Virus record (IMG/VR): IMGVR_UViG_3300029268_002498
Location: 1 to 40,581 of that record
Strand: one strand, 5' to 3'
From: a virus
Length of the DNA: 40,581 bases
Below are positions 14,557 to 23,328 of the stretch, piece after piece (position 1 is the stretch's first letter; each line of letters begins with the position of its first letter). Made by a program: the position numbers and the translations under genes. A model generated the notes under the pieces. The model searched no databases, was not told where the DNA came from, and saw nothing but the letters and a program-made list of their open reading frames with translations.

Positions 14557-16395
14557 ATGAAAACAGTCGACCAATTATTTGTCGATAAGATAATTAAAGA
14601 GCTTAACGATTACCAATCTGGAGATGTTTATATCACTGATAAGGTTAAGTTTAATCAATTTGATACAGTCAGGAAAATTATAACTCACCAGAATAACGGC
14701 TTTGAGAAAGCCAGCGATAAAAAGAGGTTCTTCTTTAATATCGGCAATTCAAGAGTCGATACAGTTTTAAAGAAGGTCGATATTGATACTAAAGATATTC
14801 AACTATACGCCGAAGGTGATAAGGTTGCTGAAAACATTTTGCTTAGAAGTGAATTAAGACAGTTTTTAAAAGAACATAAGTTTGGCAGGTTGATAAACGA
14901 ATTAGAGGAAATATATTGTGATTTTGGGAATGTAGTTACCAAGAAGAATGATAATGAATACTACACAAAGGTTAATCTTCAAAACTTAAAGGTAATCGAC
15001 CCGACCGCTGAAACTTTAGAGGACACGACTGTTATTGAAGAACACAAATATAACGCCACCGAGTTTAGACGAGAAGGATTAGCCAGAGGTTGGGACAATG
15101 TTGATAATACGATAACCGGTTTTAGTGATAACGAAACTACCCCTTATTTCTATGTCTATGAAAGATATGGAGAAATGAATTTAGCGGAATATAAAACTGC
15201 TAAAGGAGAACAGTTGACAGACGGTGACAATGATAAGTATATTGAAACAATCGCTATCGTAGCTATTAACCGCCCTAAACTAAGAAACCTTGTTTATAAT
15301 CAGTTAGACCAAATAGGGTTTAGTTATGGATATGTTTTATTCTTAGAGGAAAACAAGGGAGAGGTTTCAAGTGATGATAAACTTAAATTCAAACCATATA
15401 AAGAAGCGCATTTTGACGCTTATCAAGGACGCTGGTTTAGACGAGGTATTAGAGAAAAGTTATTTGATATTCAAGACCGCGCTAACATCTTAGGCAATCA
15501 GATTTACGAAGCAATGAAATGGTCAACCCTTCATTTGTTATGGAGTTCTGATAATAAGATTGCCGGACGGAATATCTTTAAGAGTTTAGAGCAAGGGCAG
15601 ATTATACAGGCTGATAACCTTAGTATATTGCCGATTGAAGAACGCAACTTAACCGCTTATGTGAATGAGTGGAATAAATTAATGGATTTGGCTGATCGTG
15701 AATGTCAGAGCTTTGAAGTAGCCACCGGAGAGGGATTACCATCAGGCACAACTCTAGGCACAGTTCAAATTCAGACCGCCACAGTTGGAGAACACTTTAA
15801 TTACAAGCGTGAGAAGTTTGGGCTATTCCTATCAGAGTTATTCAATGACTGGATACTTCCTGATTTAATTAGCGAGATAAACGAAGAACATATTTTAGAG
15901 ATAGAAGGCGACCCAGAGTATTTTGATCAATTCTTAGAAGTAGCCGCTAAAGGGATTATTGCTGAAAATCATTTGAAGATTGCCGCTCTTAATGGAGGTA
16001 TAGTTAATCAAGACCAATACGAACAGTTGAAAGAAGTAGTCAAACAAGGGCTTGCTAAAAACCCTAAACAGATTGTGAGTGTTATTAAGAATTACTACAA
16101 GAATATTCTCCCAAGAGTTGATGTCAATATTACTGGAGAGAGCGTTAACCAACAGAGCCGGATTACTAACGGAATGTCTTTACTTCCATATCTTACTAAC
16201 CCAATGGTAATGGCAGACCCAACCTCTAAAGGAATCGTTTTAGACATTGCTAATACTTTAGGCTTTAATGTTTCTAAGTCCGGCGCACAGCCAGCACAAC
16301 AGCCAATGGTTCAGAATGGACAACAGCAACAGCCACAAAATCAACAAACTAATCCGCAACAAGCCCCAAAGGCTAATGCGACACCCACAGTATGA
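14557..16395 (+). CDS. Portal protein
   Basis: 612 residues. Its position directly after the large terminase, its length, and the central helical region (EKLFDIQDRANILGNQIYEA) fit a podovirus-type portal: the dodecameric ring through which DNA enters and leaves. The last about 50 residues are Gln/Pro/Asn-rich and likely disordered. Residues 478-487 (LNGGIVNQDQ) are duplicated at the 3D/HNH junction. The stop overlaps the next ATG. Confidence 0.85.
   Translation: MKTVDQLFVDKIIKELNDYQSGDVYITDKVKFNQFDTVRKIITHQNNGFEKASDKKRFFFNIGNSRVDTVLKKVDIDTKDIQLYAEGDKVAENILLRSELRQFLKEHKFGRLINELEEIYCDFGNVVTKKNDNEYYTKVNLQNLKVIDPTAETLEDTTVIEEHKYNATEFRREGLARGWDNVDNTITGFSDNETTPYFYVYERYGEMNLAEYKTAKGEQLTDGDNDKYIETIAIVAINRPKLRNLVYNQLDQIGFSYGYVLFLEENKGEVSSDDKLKFKPYKEAHFDAYQGRWFRRGIREKLFDIQDRANILGNQIYEAMKWSTLHLLWSSDNKIAGRNIFKSLEQGQIIQADNLSILPIEERNLTAYVNEWNKLMDLADRECQSFEVATGEGLPSGTTLGTVQIQTATVGEHFNYKREKFGLFLSELFNDWILPDLISEINEEHILEIEGDPEYFDQFLEVAAKGIIAENHLKIAALNGGIVNQDQYEQLKEVVKQGLAKNPKQIVSVIKNYYKNILPRVDVNITGESVNQQSRITNGMSLLPYLTNPMVMADPTSKGIVLDIANTLGFNVSKSGAQPAQQPMVQNGQQQQPQNQQTNPQQAPKANATPTV
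15988..16018 (+). repeat. 31-bp portal-gene segment copied at 4823-4853
   Basis: Exact match in frame and orientation to 4823-4853. It lies inside an intact portal gene, so this is the likely source or target copy. Confidence 0.9.
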
Positions 16396-16595
16396 TAAAC
16401 TTAAATAATAAAGAAGAAGTTAAAAGGATAAAACAGATTAAAGAATATCCGGGTTGGGTAGATTATGTTGAGTTCGTTGAAACTTATATTAAAGAGTTAA
16501 GCGATATTGAGAAGATACAGGGTGAAATTCAGTTAGAGGCGAATAAAAATGCGATTAAAGTTATCAAGGAGATACTTTATATCATTAATAATTAA
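16392..16595 (+). CDS. Small helical protein between portal and scaffold
   Basis: 67 residues, almost entirely charged helix (EEVKRIKQIKEYPGW, then IEKIQGEIQLEANK). It overlaps the portal stop by 4 bases (ATGA-type). The position suggests a head-assembly helper; nothing more can be said. Confidence 0.55.
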   Translation: MINLNNKEEVKRIKQIKEYPGWVDYVEFVETYIKELSDIEKIQGEIQLEANKNAIKVIKEILYIINN

Positions 16596-16599
16596 TTTT

Positions 16600-16619
16600 G
16601 CTGGTCAGCATATACCAGC
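16600..16619 (+). other. Hairpin before the scaffold gene
   Basis: GCTGGT pairs with ACCAGC around an 8-base loop, 10 bases before ATG, without a T run. It could modulate translation or RNA processing. Confidence 0.4.
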
Positions 16620-16629
16620 CTAAACAACT

Positions 16630-17199
16630 ATGTCAAAAGAAAAAGAGGAACTTGACACTCAAGAAAGTCAAGACGAGGAAACTCAGTCCGATGAGGACAC
16701 AGGTAAATCTGATGAAGGCGAATCAGACGAGCCAGATTATAAAGCTCTTTACGAGGAACTAAAGCCAAAGTATGAGAAAGCCAAACACGATAAGAACGGC
16801 TTACTCAAAAAGGTTTCGTTAAAGAGTCAGCCTAAAGAAGTCAGTTCTTCCATTAGTGAGGAAAGACTGGACAAACTTGAATTGCGTATGTTAGACCCTG
16901 ATTTAACAAACGAGCAGGTTCAAGAGATATTATTAATTAAAAAAGCTAAAGGGCTTAGTGACGCGAAATCCGCTTATGAAAATCCTTTGATTCAGTCTTG
17001 GCTAACAACTGCCAAGTCAGATTCAGAGAAGAAAGCGAAGATTAACCGAGCTATCCCTCGCGCCCAAGGTAAGACCTCAGTAGACAACTCAACTAAAAAA
17101 ACTTTACAGCACAATGACAATTGGCTTAAAAGTATGCCGCACGAAAGTACGGATGAAGTGGCTAAAATACTTGAGGAACACTTCTTTGGTAACAAATAA
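16630..17199 (+). CDS. Capsid scaffolding protein (putative)
   Basis: 189 residues. The N-terminal 40 are extremely acidic and Ser/Gln-rich; the middle is helical and charged (YEELKPKYEKAKHDKNG); the C-terminus ends in a short helix (EVAKILEEHFFGNK). This composition, between portal and major capsid genes, is typical of scaffolding proteins that template the procapsid and leave before packaging. No protease motif is seen. Confidence 0.7.
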   Translation: MSKEKEELDTQESQDEETQSDEDTGKSDEGESDEPDYKALYEELKPKYEKAKHDKNGLLKKVSLKSQPKEVSSSISEERLDKLELRMLDPDLTNEQVQEILLIKKAKGLSDAKSAYENPLIQSWLTTAKSDSEKKAKINRAIPRAQGKTSVDNSTKKTLQHNDNWLKSMPHESTDEVAKILEEHFFGNK

Positions 17200-17204
17200 A
17201 CAAA

Positions 17205-18110
17205 ATGCCCGACGTATTATTTAAGACATACGAGGCTACCGGTCAAAGAGAAGATTTAATTGATTTGATTACTGATATTTCTCCGACTGAAACCCCGATG
17301 TTATCACGCTTTGCTAAAAACAAAGCAACCGCAAAATATCACGAATGGCAAACTGATGCCCTAGCAGCCGCAGGTGCTAATGCGATTGTTGAAGGTGCTG
17401 ACGCTTCCATTACTGCTTTAACCGCTACTTCCCGAACTGGTAATTATACCCAAATATCTCGTAAAACTTGGGCTACCTCCGACACCTTAGAGGCAGTTAA
17501 TAAAGCAGGCAGAACAAGCGAGTTTTCCTATCAAATGGCTAAGAAAATGAAAGAGTTAGCTCGTGATATGGAATATGCTTTAGTAAATGGTACTGGTAAC
17601 TCCGGTGCTTCCGGTACTGCCCGTGAATTAAAGGGTGTAGTTAGCTGGATTGCTACTAATACCGGTTCTGGTACTAGTGCTACTGCTACCGCCGCCGCTT
17701 TAACTGAAAGTCAGTATAATGATTTATTACAAAAAATCTTTATTTCCGGTGGTAATCCTGATGTCACCTATGCTAATGGCTATCAGAAGCGTAAGATTTC
17801 AGCTTTCAGTACTCCTTCCACTCGTCAATTGGACGTTGCCGACAAGCACTTAATTACTTCTGTTGACGTTTACGAATCAGACTTTGGTATTCAGAAGATT
17901 TTACTTGATCGCTATTGTCCGACTGATACTATCTTAGCGTTAGAGGAAGATAAGTGGAGAGTAGCTATGTTGCGCCCGGTTAAGTACAAGGAACTTCCTG
18001 ATTTAGGTGGTGGTCCTAAAGGACAAATCGAATCAGAATATACCCTTGAATCTCTTAACGAGAAAGCAAGCGGTAAACTTGTCACTTTATACACTGGTAC
18101 TGTTTCCTAG
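17205..18110 (+). CDS. Major capsid protein, SU10 type
   Basis: 301 residues. It matches the SU10-type major head protein family (HK97-like fold): LIDLITDISPTETPMLSRF near the start, the SRTGNYTQIS stretch, the helix MAKKMKELARDMEYALVNG, and near the end RPVKYKELPDLGGGPKGQIE. Codon choice shifts to C-ending codons (acc, ggt, tcc) more than in neighbours, as expected of the most expressed gene. A hairpin follows the stop. Confidence 0.9.
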   Translation: MPDVLFKTYEATGQREDLIDLITDISPTETPMLSRFAKNKATAKYHEWQTDALAAAGANAIVEGADASITALTATSRTGNYTQISRKTWATSDTLEAVNKAGRTSEFSYQMAKKMKELARDMEYALVNGTGNSGASGTARELKGVVSWIATNTGSGTSATATAAALTESQYNDLLQKIFISGGNPDVTYANGYQKRKISAFSTPSTRQLDVADKHLITSVDVYESDFGIQKILLDRYCPTDTILALEEDKWRVAMLRPVKYKELPDLGGGPKGQIESEYTLESLNEKASGKLVTLYTGTVS

Positions 18111-18124
18111 GTTGAATTATATCG

Positions 18125-18150
18125 GAAGGCTGTCTATACGGACGGCCTTC
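18125..18150 (+). terminator. Hairpin after the capsid gene
   Basis: GAAGGCTGTC pairs with GACGGCCTTC (one wobble), loop of 6. No T run follows, so it may be a partial terminator or a 3' mRNA stabiliser that raises capsid output over downstream genes. Confidence 0.55.
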
Positions 18151-18167
18151 TTGATAACTTAATCTAT

Positions 18168-18656
18168 ATGGAACATAGAAACGATTTAGGAAAATACTAT
18201 CAAGAACACTATAAGAAAGGCGTAGGTGTTGAGGTAGGCGTTCAATACGGATATTTCTCACAAGCAATCTTAAGAGATTGGAAAGGCGAATTAAAATGCG
18301 TTGATGTTTGGTCAGACCCAAGCGTTTACGCTCAAGCAGTTGCCAATCTAGGAGAAAAAAGACTAATCAGAAAATCGTCAGTTGAAGCGGCTAATGATTT
18401 TAAAGCCGGTTCTTTAGATTTTGTATTTATAGACGCTAATCATACTTACGAATCAGTCAAACAAGATATTGAGGCTTGGTTTCCTAAAGTTCGTAAAGGA
18501 GGAGTAATTTCAGGACACGATTATTGCGTTTATCAAGACTTTGGAGTAATACAGGCAGTTGATGAGTTCGCCGCTAAACACGGTTATAAAGTAGAATTAA
18601 CCGATCACGATATGTGGGAGGGAATAAACTTTAAGAGTTGGTATTTCATTAAATAA
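18168..18656 (+). CDS. Class I SAM-dependent methyltransferase
   Basis: 162 residues. GVEVGVQYGYFS is motif I binding the SAM, CVDVW fits motif II, and FIDANHTYESVKQDIEAW then GGVISGHDY fits the Methyltransf_24-type fold often found in sugar or surface glycan clusters. Its three neighbours are glycosyltransferases, so a sugar O-methyltransferase capping a glycan is the likely role. Confidence 0.75.
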   Translation: MEHRNDLGKYYQEHYKKGVGVEVGVQYGYFSQAILRDWKGELKCVDVWSDPSVYAQAVANLGEKRLIRKSSVEAANDFKAGSLDFVFIDANHTYESVKQDIEAWFPKVRKGGVISGHDYCVYQDFGVIQAVDEFAAKHGYKVELTDHDMWEGINFKSWYFIK

Positions 18657-18658
18657 AT

Positions 18659-19243
18659 ATGCTACCCAAGATTATTTACACGACTTGGGTTAGTCCTAAT
18701 CCTTATCCGGACAAATTTCAGCCATTTCTAGACGGCTGGAAAAAGATTATGCCGGATTATGAAGTAAGCGTTATAAGCCTCTCTAATGTAATTAAAAGCG
18801 ATTTTGTACAAAAGGCTATCTCTATTGGAAAATACGCTCTAGCAGGCCATTATGGGCGTTGTGAGCGTTTATACAAGACAGGTGGTCTTTATTTTGATAT
18901 TGATGTAGAGGCAGTTAAGAGTTTTGACGATTTATTAGACAACACCATATTTCTAGGCAGAGAAGATGACAAAGTAATCAATAATGCTGTTATCGGTTGC
19001 GAAGCCGGACACCCATTTATGAAAGCCTGTCTGGACTATATGGATAAGATAGACCTAAACACTCCTAACATAGAATTAGAAACCGGCCCGTGGATGTTTA
19101 CCAGGCTATTGAATGAAGGAAACTATAATGTTAAAATATATCCAGAAGAATATTTTTACCCTTATCACTACTCTCAAAGTTTTTACCCTGAATGTATAAA
19201 GGAGAATACTCACGCCGTCCACCATTGGGCGCATACTTGGTAA
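18659..19243 (+). CDS. DXD glycosyltransferase, GT32-like
   Basis: 194 residues. It has PKIIYTTW at the start, then YGRCERLYKTGGLYFDID, which contains the DXD metal and sugar-nucleotide site (FDID) of GT32/Gly_transf_sug enzymes. Late EETGP-type and HHWAHTW segments also fit. Cytoplasmic enzyme that adds one sugar from a nucleotide donor. Starts 2 bases after the methyltransferase. Confidence 0.8.
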   Translation: MLPKIIYTTWVSPNPYPDKFQPFLDGWKKIMPDYEVSVISLSNVIKSDFVQKAISIGKYALAGHYGRCERLYKTGGLYFDIDVEAVKSFDDLLDNTIFLGREDDKVINNAVIGCEAGHPFMKACLDYMDKIDLNTPNIELETGPWMFTRLLNEGNYNVKIYPEEYFYPYHYSQSFYPECIKENTHAVHHWAHTW

Positions 19244-19244
19244 T

Positions 19245-19889
19245 ATGGATAAAGTTAGCATAGTTATTCCCTGCTATAAGCAAGCGCATTGGTTAGCTGA
19301 GGCTATCGAAAGCGCAATTAATCAAACCTATAAAGATTTTGAGATTATTGTTGTTAATGATGGATCGCCGGACAATACAAGCGAAGTTGCCAAAATGTAC
19401 CCGGTCACTTTAATCGAACAAAAAAACAAAGGACTTAGTGCCGCGCGAAACGCCGGAATTGAAGCCTCTACTGGTAAATGGATATTACCTTTAGACGCTG
19501 ATAATAAAATCGCACCTCAATTCTTAGAAAAGACCGTAGGAGTAAATGACATAGTTGGAACTTGGCAACAGCATTTTGGAGATAGCTATACTTTGTTTAA
19601 ACCGATAACTCCAACTTTACAAGACTTATTAATTTATAATCGTTTAGACGCAGGTTCATTATTCAAGAAAGAAATTTGGGGAAAATTAGGCGGATATGAC
19701 GAAGAAATGAAAGAAGGTTGGGAGGATTGGGATTTTTGGATTAGAGCCGTCACAATGGGTTATAATATTTCAATCGTTCAAGAGGCAATATTTTTTTATC
19801 GTAAGCACGGTGAGTCTATGGCTGATGACGCTAATAGTAAATCAAAAAAGATATATGAATATATGATAAATAAATATTTGAATCTATGA
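19245..19889 (+). CDS. Family 2 glycosyltransferase
   Basis: 214 residues, GT-A fold. SIVIPCYKQAHWLAEAIES, then VVNDGSPDNT, NKGLSAARNAGI and LDADN (the DXD equivalent) mark GT2; EGWEDWDFWIRA is the acceptor-side ED motif. No membrane segment. Overlaps the following gene by 4 bases (ATGA). Confidence 0.9.
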   Translation: MDKVSIVIPCYKQAHWLAEAIESAINQTYKDFEIIVVNDGSPDNTSEVAKMYPVTLIEQKNKGLSAARNAGIEASTGKWILPLDADNKIAPQFLEKTVGVNDIVGTWQQHFGDSYTLFKPITPTLQDLLIYNRLDAGSLFKKEIWGKLGGYDEEMKEGWEDWDFWIRAVTMGYNISIVQEAIFFYRKHGESMADDANSKSKKIYEYMINKYLNL

Positions 19890-20185
19890 GTACAATCGAT
19901 GAGTTATTAAAACAAGACCCTAAGCAATTAGCGGCGTTTATTGCCAAAATGAAGAAGTGGAAGAAGAACCGAGAGGAGTATTACAAAAATAAAGACCAAG
20001 TAATCGCTGATAATGTTGACTTCATTAAAAAGATTAAAACCGGTAATAACCTTGTTTCTAAAGCCTCTAATATGCGTTGTGTTTTCCGTATTCCTTTAGA
20101 TGTTTATATGAGTAATTCTATTTATTGGGACGAAATAATAAAGACTAAAAATTTTAATAAACATCCGGAATGGATGACGAAGTAA
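19886..20185 (+). CDS. Small hypothetical protein within the glycosyltransferase cassette
   Basis: 99 residues, strongly basic in the first half (KMKKWKKNREEYYKNK) with a neutral C-terminal half. No domain recognised. It sits between two glycosyltransferase genes with a 4-base overlap on one side and a 1-base gap on the other, so it is probably part of the same pathway. Confidence 0.55.
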   Translation: MSTIDELLKQDPKQLAAFIAKMKKWKKNREEYYKNKDQVIADNVDFIKKIKTGNNLVSKASNMRCVFRIPLDVYMSNSIYWDEIIKTKNFNKHPEWMTK

Positions 20186-20186
20186 T

Positions 20187-21296
20187 ATGAATATTTTATC
20201 TTTATTAGTTGGCAGGGACGGTTGTAGCGGTTATAGAGTTAAAAATCCCCTTAATCAAATATCAAGAGCTAAGAAAACTGATCAAGTGTTTTTTGTAGAT
20301 AAGAATGACGGTGAAAGTGTTTTTGATTTAATAATGGGAGCGAATGTTATTGTAATGCGACAGCAACACGATGAGTTTATGCGCTTTATTAAAACTCACC
20401 CCGAACTTAAAGGCGATAAGAAGTTGCTTGTAGTCGATATGGATGATGACATTTTTAATATTTCTCCTTTTAACACCTCCTATAAATGGGCGGGACTTGA
20501 AGAAGTTAAATATCACGGAGAGTGGTTATGGAAGAACGGCAAGAACGATTTTGATACTAAGCGAAATAAAGAGATAGCACAGAATTACATTGATATGCTA
20601 CATAACGCCGATTTAATTACTGTTTCAACTCCTTATCTCAAAGACAGAATAAAGAAGATAGCGGAAAATGATAATGTCGAAGTATTACCGAACGCTATTA
20701 ATTTTATTGACTGGAAACCCTGGCCATTCATAAAGACTGATGAAATACGGATAGGCTGGACAGGCGGAATTTCTCACTATGAAGATTGGTATTCTATCAA
20801 AGATAGTTTACTTAAAATATTTAAAAAGTACCCTAATCTTAAACTTGTTATTCAGGGCGCAGCTTTTGCCGGACTTATTAAAGAAATACCTCACGAAATA
20901 TACGACTGGATTGATTGGGAAGGTCACCCCTATAAAGCCGCTTCTCTTAATATTGATATAGCTATTATTCCCTTAACTGATACTCTTTTCAATCACTCAA
21001 AATCGTCTATCAAATGGTATGAATTCTCCGCTTTAGGTATTCCTTCCGTAGTTTCTAATGTTTTGCCTTATAAGGAAGATGTCAAGCATAACGATACCGC
21101 AATATGTTATAATAATAGTGATGAATTTGAAAAAGGTTTAATCAGACTTATCGAAGATGTCAAACTAAGAAAGACAATAGGAGATAACGCGCGTAAATGG
21201 GTTGAAGAAAATAGAGATATTAAAAATATCGCCGAAGATTATTTAAAGGTATATCATAAATATTTAGATAAAAAAATATGCTTAAACAAACAATAG
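20187..21296 (+). CDS. Family 4-like glycosyltransferase
   Basis: 369 residues, GT-B fold. LLVVDMDDDIFNI at residues about 78-90, ITVSTPYLKDRI, then VLPNAINF, RIGWTGG, and the C-terminal KWYEFSALGIPSVVSN with the acidic donor-binding helix are the GT4 hallmarks. Fourth enzyme of the cassette. Its 3' end overlaps the next small gene by 19 bases. Confidence 0.85.
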   Translation: MNILSLLVGRDGCSGYRVKNPLNQISRAKKTDQVFFVDKNDGESVFDLIMGANVIVMRQQHDEFMRFIKTHPELKGDKKLLVVDMDDDIFNISPFNTSYKWAGLEEVKYHGEWLWKNGKNDFDTKRNKEIAQNYIDMLHNADLITVSTPYLKDRIKKIAENDNVEVLPNAINFIDWKPWPFIKTDEIRIGWTGGISHYEDWYSIKDSLLKIFKKYPNLKLVIQGAAFAGLIKEIPHEIYDWIDWEGHPYKAASLNIDIAIIPLTDTLFNHSKSSIKWYEFSALGIPSVVSNVLPYKEDVKHNDTAICYNNSDEFEKGLIRLIEDVKLRKTIGDNARKWVEENRDIKNIAEDYLKVYHKYLDKKICLNKQ

Positions 21297-21424
21297 ATTT
21301 CACAATCAATAATTGGGCGACAATCGCTACAATTTTATTTGGTATTTCCGAGTTGTTATCCCTAAATCCGAAAGTAAAATCAAACGGATTATTCCAGTTA
21401 GTTTATAACACCTTAAAGAAATAA
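21278..21424 (+). CDS. Holin-like small membrane protein (48 aa)
   Basis: 48 residues. A single membrane segment (about 12-28, NWATIATILFGISELL) is followed by a basic end (KVKSNGLFQLVYNTLKK). This format is common near phage lysis genes. One of four consecutive small membrane genes, so a holin or helper role is plausible; which of the four forms the hole is unknown. Confidence 0.5.
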   Translation: MLKQTIDFTINNWATIATILFGISELLSLNPKVKSNGLFQLVYNTLKK

Positions 21425-21425
21425 T

Positions 21426-21569
21426 ATGACCTTATTGCTTTTCTTAGTAGTCGTATTATTTATCTGGTTTTTGACTTCTGAACCTGATGAGTTTATGGAA
21501 TTTATTGATTTTGTCGTGGTACAGTTTAATAAACTTAAAGATTACATCTTAAACAGATGGATAAAATAA
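21426..21569 (+). CDS. Small membrane protein (47 aa)
   Basis: 47 residues. Very hydrophobic N-terminal segment (TLLLFLVVVLFIWFL, 2-16), then a soluble acidic and helical part. Starts 1 base after the previous stop; ends over the start of the next gene. Possible lysis-cassette member. Confidence 0.5.
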   Translation: MTLLLFLVVVLFIWFLTSEPDEFMEFIDFVVVQFNKLKDYILNRWIK

Positions 21570-21646
21570 TTAATTTCATAATATACTTTCTAGCGTGTAC
21601 GGGAGCTTTTTTTATCGCTCTAATCGCCTACAATTCTCTCAATTAA
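21557..21646 (+). CDS. Tiny membrane peptide (29 aa)
   Basis: 29 residues, almost all one membrane segment (IINFIIYFLACTGAFFIALI). It overlaps the previous gene by 13 bases and ends 1 base before the next ATG. Short enough to be doubtful, but position and composition support it. Confidence 0.4.
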   Translation: MDKIINFIIYFLACTGAFFIALIAYNSLN

Positions 21647-21647
21647 T

Positions 21648-21896
21648 ATGGCTGACCAAGAAATAAAGATTAATACCTTAGAAGTAACATTTAAAACTAT
21701 GTCCGAGCAAAACGCTAAAGAACATAGCGAAATTAAAGATTCGTTATCGTTGATGACAGAAAAGATAGAACAGTTAATTGATAAAATGGATAAACGATAC
21801 GCCCCAATGTATGTAAGGGACTTGGTAGTTTGGGGAGGTGGGATAGCTGGTTCGTTATTAATAGTTTACGCCTTAGAAAGATTATTAATAAAATAA
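21648..21896 (+). CDS. XhlA-like holin accessory protein
   Basis: 82 residues. Residues about 5-48 form a coiled coil (LEVTFKTMSEQNAKEHSEIK, then SLMTEKIEQLIDKM). A C-terminal membrane segment spans about 58-77 (DLVVWGGGIAGSLLIVYAL). This is the layout of XhlA-type (hemolysin XhlA) proteins that work with a holin. Confidence 0.6.
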   Translation: MADQEIKINTLEVTFKTMSEQNAKEHSEIKDSLSLMTEKIEQLIDKMDKRYAPMYVRDLVVWGGGIAGSLLIVYALERLLIK

Positions 21897-21898
21897 AT

Positions 21899-22055
21899 AT
21901 GGAGAATAATTTACAAAATAAGCACACGAGTTTTCCCCGACAGGAATGTCAGGTGATGACTCGTGTGTGCTGATTGCGGTTGGTTAGTTCCTAAGCACGC
22001 CGGTAATCCGGGAAAACAAGCTGAATACTTAGATCGTAAAGAATATAAAGTTTAA
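21899..22055 (+). other. Two tiny overlapping ORFs around a large hairpin
   Basis: Frame one begins ATG at 21899 and stops at TGA 21971-21973 (24 aa). A second frame, shifted by +1, is open from GTG 21963 to TAA 22053-22055 (30 aa) and begins with a CADCGW cysteine pair. Both cover the hairpin AGCACACGAGT (21921-21931) with ACTCGTGTGTGCT (21959-21971). A +1 shift at TGC TGA would join them into about 52 residues. It may be a frameshifted small gene, a programmed shift or a non-coding hairpin. Confidence 0.35.
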
Positions 22056-22059
22056 AAAT

Positions 22060-22260
22060 ATGATTGCTAAAAAAATAACTCAAGACACAAACGAATATCA
22101 GTTTTATACCACCGAAATTGTTAAAGATGTAAATGACAATGATGTTGAGATTTTGAAACAAGACGGAATTTATAATAGAGAACAGCTTATCGGAATTATC
22201 AGCAATCTTGACAGTCAAAAAGCTAAGTTTCAAACATATTTAGACGCTATACCTGAATAA
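22060..22260 (+). CDS. Small hypothetical protein (66 aa)
   Basis: 66 residues, with a beta-like first half and a helix (IISNLDSQKAKFQTYLDAI) at the end. No family recognised. Separated by 1 base from the peptidase gene, suggesting coupling. Confidence 0.55.
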   Translation: MIAKKITQDTNEYQFYTTEIVKDVNDNDVEILKQDGIYNREQLIGIISNLDSQKAKFQTYLDAIPE

Positions 22261-22261
22261 A

Positions 22262-23278
22262 ATGGAGATAATGCCCCAGGGCGCGCTACAACCAATAATA
22301 AAGCCGACTGACTTTGAATATCAGTCAATGACTGGAATAACAAACAGTCTTATTCTATTTTTAGACGGTTGTTTAGATTATAGACCGGTATTCGAGCAAC
22401 AAATAGGAGTATATTTTGATACTTATGGTTGTGTTTCTTACTCAATGGCTAATGGTTTTGAGATTTTGTTTAATCGACTGATAGAATTAGGCAAACTTAG
22501 TGAATCAAGGCTGAATTGGCTTAAAATAAACGGTTATTTGATAGACGGAAAAGTAAGATTAAGCAATCGTTGGCTTGTAGTACGAACAGGAACAGTCCCG
22601 AATGTAGGAAATAGCGGAGGAAAAGTTATTGATTTTGTCAGACATAACGGATTAGCTCCTTTAACCTTATGTGATTGGGATTTAACTAATCGTGACCCGA
22701 AAGTGAATAACTTAGAGGCTTATTATGACGCTTCGACTATTAATAAAAAGGCTGATGAAGTTGCTAAAGAGTTTTCTAAGATATTTGATATTCAATATGA
22801 ATGGGTAAACTCCAATGATTTTAAAGAAGCCTCAAAATATGGAGTTATTCAAGTCTATGTAAAAGCTTGGTATAAAGGCACAGACGGAAAATATTACAAC
22901 CCCACTCCGGGAAATACAAACCACGCTATTGATTTCGGTCAATCTTCCACTTTATCCGTTATCGACCAATACAATCCCCAGATTAAGCAGATTGAAAGCC
23001 TAAAAGACTTTTATTATATCGGGCTTAAGATTAATATAAATGAAAAAACTATGCCTAAACCTATTTTAAAAAACAACACTTTAGTCCAGTTAGTAAGCGG
23101 TGACGGAGGTTTCGGACTTTTCTTAAACGGACAAATTATCGTAGATGACACCGCCAAAATACTTGCTTCTTACATTATGAGGAATAACGGGAAGTTAGAA
23201 GGTACTATTGCGCCACTTTTACAGACCCAATGGGATATGTTTGAGAAAGTAAACTTGAAGTTAGAGCCTTTCGCTTAG
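22262..23278 (+). CDS. Papain-like cysteine peptidase, possible endolysin
   Basis: 338 residues. A catalytic triad is visible: Cys57 in TYGCVSYS, His221 in TNHAIDFG, and Asp235/Asn238 in DQYNP. This is a papain-like layout seen in phage peptidases. It follows the holin-like genes, so cell-wall lysis is likely, but a structural peptidase is also possible. The last about 85 residues form a separate C-terminal domain (VSGDGGFGLFLNGQ) that could bind wall or tail. A second ATG at 22271 is an alternative start. Confidence 0.6.
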   Translation: MEIMPQGALQPIIKPTDFEYQSMTGITNSLILFLDGCLDYRPVFEQQIGVYFDTYGCVSYSMANGFEILFNRLIELGKLSESRLNWLKINGYLIDGKVRLSNRWLVVRTGTVPNVGNSGGKVIDFVRHNGLAPLTLCDWDLTNRDPKVNNLEAYYDASTINKKADEVAKEFSKIFDIQYEWVNSNDFKEASKYGVIQVYVKAWYKGTDGKYYNPTPGNTNHAIDFGQSSTLSVIDQYNPQIKQIESLKDFYYIGLKININEKTMPKPILKNNTLVQLVSGDGGFGLFLNGQIIVDDTAKILASYIMRNNGKLEGTIAPLLQTQWDMFEKVNLKLEPFA

Positions 23279-23328
23279 CCAGACAGTCAAAACCGCCTCA
23301 AATTCGTTCGATAACTTAAAAAACCTAT

